From positions 366,446-430,445 of the forward strand of contig KN817530.1 in NCBI GenBank assembly GCA_000827495.1: DNA of 64,000 bases, in the 5' to 3' direction. Of this stretch, positions 63,177 to 64,000 are shown in pieces. Made by a program: the position numbers and the translations under genes. Numbering within the stretch: the first letter of the stretch is position 1; each line of letters opens with the position of its first letter. Below the pieces are notes generated by a model that was given only the letters and a program-made list of their open reading frames with translations, did not search any database and had not been told where the DNA came from. The stretch is from Hypholoma sublateritium FD-334 SS-4. Its lineage: Eukaryota > Basidiomycota > Agaricomycetes > Agaricales > Strophariaceae.

Positions 63177-64000
63177 ATGTCTGACAACAAGAAGCAGGAA
63201 AAAGATTTCACGAAGGAAGTTGACGATCTACTTCCGGAGGCGGAAGCTATCATCAAGGTGCATATAACCGAACTTTTCCGACAATTGGTGCTGAAGTATG
63301 CTCTATCAGTCCGGTAAACTCCAGGTTGGTCTGGACAAAATCTTCACTCTCGAAAAGCAAACGAGAAATGTGAGAATGTTTCCCAAAATTATGCTTTTGT
63401 TACTGACGCTCTTCATAGGCCGCCGATCTTTCTTCAACGACCCGACTGGTAAAAGCTGCCGTCCAGCATTGCTACGATACCAAAGACTACACTCTCATGA
63501 ACTCTACAATCACGGTCTTAAGCAAGAAGCATGGACAACTGAAAGCTGCTGTTCAAGCCATTGTTGAACTGTCCATGACATGGTTGTCCGATATCAAGGC
63601 AAAAGTTGGCCTCGAGCAATGGTTGGAACTTGTAGAGACGTTACGAGGGGTCACGGAGGGCAAGGTTTGTTAAATATCGTCTCATACTTTTGACCTCACC
63701 TATAAAATCATCTCTCCAGATATTTCTGGAAACGCCTCGAGCCCGAGTTACTCTTCTTCTCTCCCATTATCATGAACAACTATCAACTTCGAAGGATGCG
63801 AAGGACTCCAAAGCATCTCTAATAACTGCCTCAGAACTGCTATCCGATCTGCAAGTAGAGACATATTCGTCGATGCAACGCAGGGAAAAGACTGAATTTA
63901 TTCTGGAACAAATGCGCCTACTTATTGCAGTGGCACGCCAGAAAGATGCCGAGGCAGAGAAGAAAGACAGCAAAGATCTTGGTGGAGGAGAGGCCGAATG
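63177..64000 (+). CDS. RPN5: 26S proteasome lid subunit Rpn5 (PSMD12), partial (3' end missing)
   Basis: Rpn5 is a PCI-domain subunit of the proteasome lid. The start MSDNKKQEKDFTKEVDDLLP is followed by introns that join EAIIK to SGKLQVGLDKIF (acceptor at 63308), KQTRN to AADLSSTTRLVK (acceptor at 63419) and VTEGK to IFLETPRARVTL. Family blocks are VQHCYDTKDYTLMNSTITVL, SKKHGQLKAAVQAIVELSM, LQVETYSSMQRREKTEFILE and QMRLLIAVARQKD. The window ends inside the helical repeat region, before the PCI domain. The part seen is intact. Confidence 0.95.

Noticed and set aside
1..64000. CRISPR arrays, phage or plasmid features
   Set aside because: None seen; the window is plainly eukaryotic, with spliceosomal introns throughout.

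Overview
This is a nuclear genomic window from a filamentous basidiomycete, most likely a mushroom-forming agaricomycete. Genes are dense (about 24 in 64 kb) and cut by many GT-AG introns of about 46-65 nt, often with a CTRAC/CTRAY-like branch site. The proteins are fungal: glycogenin with a long disordered tail, a Tea1-like kelch/coiled-coil protein, a single-FHA checkpoint kinase, a multi-intron P450 and a short SF3A2. No bacterial or viral replicon, tRNA, rRNA or CRISPR array was seen.

Layout, left to right: a PRELI/Ups-type lipid-transfer gene runs off the left edge (-). Then come a peroxisomal ABCD half-transporter (+), ATP11 (+), octanoyltransferase LIP2 (-) divergent from a membrane-anchored beta-lactamase-like hydrolase (+), an ABC1/ADCK2-type kinase-like gene (-) divergent from glycogenin (+), a LEA-like alanine-rich protein (+) and REV7 (+). 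Next are SNX4/ATG24 (-) divergent from a Ptm1/TMEM87-like seven-TM protein (+), RPB2 (-), a P450 (-) divergent from S-formylglutathione hydrolase (+), an FHA-kinase (-), a transposon-like element at about 34.46-35.28 kb, and LSG1 (-). A gene-poor stretch at 37.8-40.6 kb holds a broken FAD-monooxygenase relic. The right third carries a Tea1-like kelch protein (+), RRP5 (-) divergent from SF3A2 (+), two disordered proteins (-), SLD2 (+), an F-box/LRR-like protein (+) and RPN5 (+), which runs off the right edge.

There is no operon or clear metabolic cluster. The genes are mostly housekeeping: ribosome assembly (LSG1, RRP5), transcription and splicing (RPB2, SF3A2), genome stability (REV7, Chk2-like kinase, SLD2), mitochondrial function (ATP11, LIP2, the Ups-like gene, the ABC1 kinase) and trafficking (SNX4, Ptm1-like). 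Seven neighbouring pairs are divergent with short shared 5' regions, as little as 47 bp.

The most unusual signal is exon-intron architecture rather than a new gene system. Protein homology forces a 25-nt intron in REV7, an 8-nt microexon inside the catalytic loop of the FHA-kinase, an 8-nt microexon after a 4-nt coding first exon in SF3A2, an 18-nt microexon in the Rpb2 zinc ribbon, and an LSG1 first coding exon that is only the ATG. The LEA-like gene also carries a tandem exon duplication. None of these exons can be recovered by plain ORF calling. All gene models here were read by eye; splice sites outside the stated exons are approximate.
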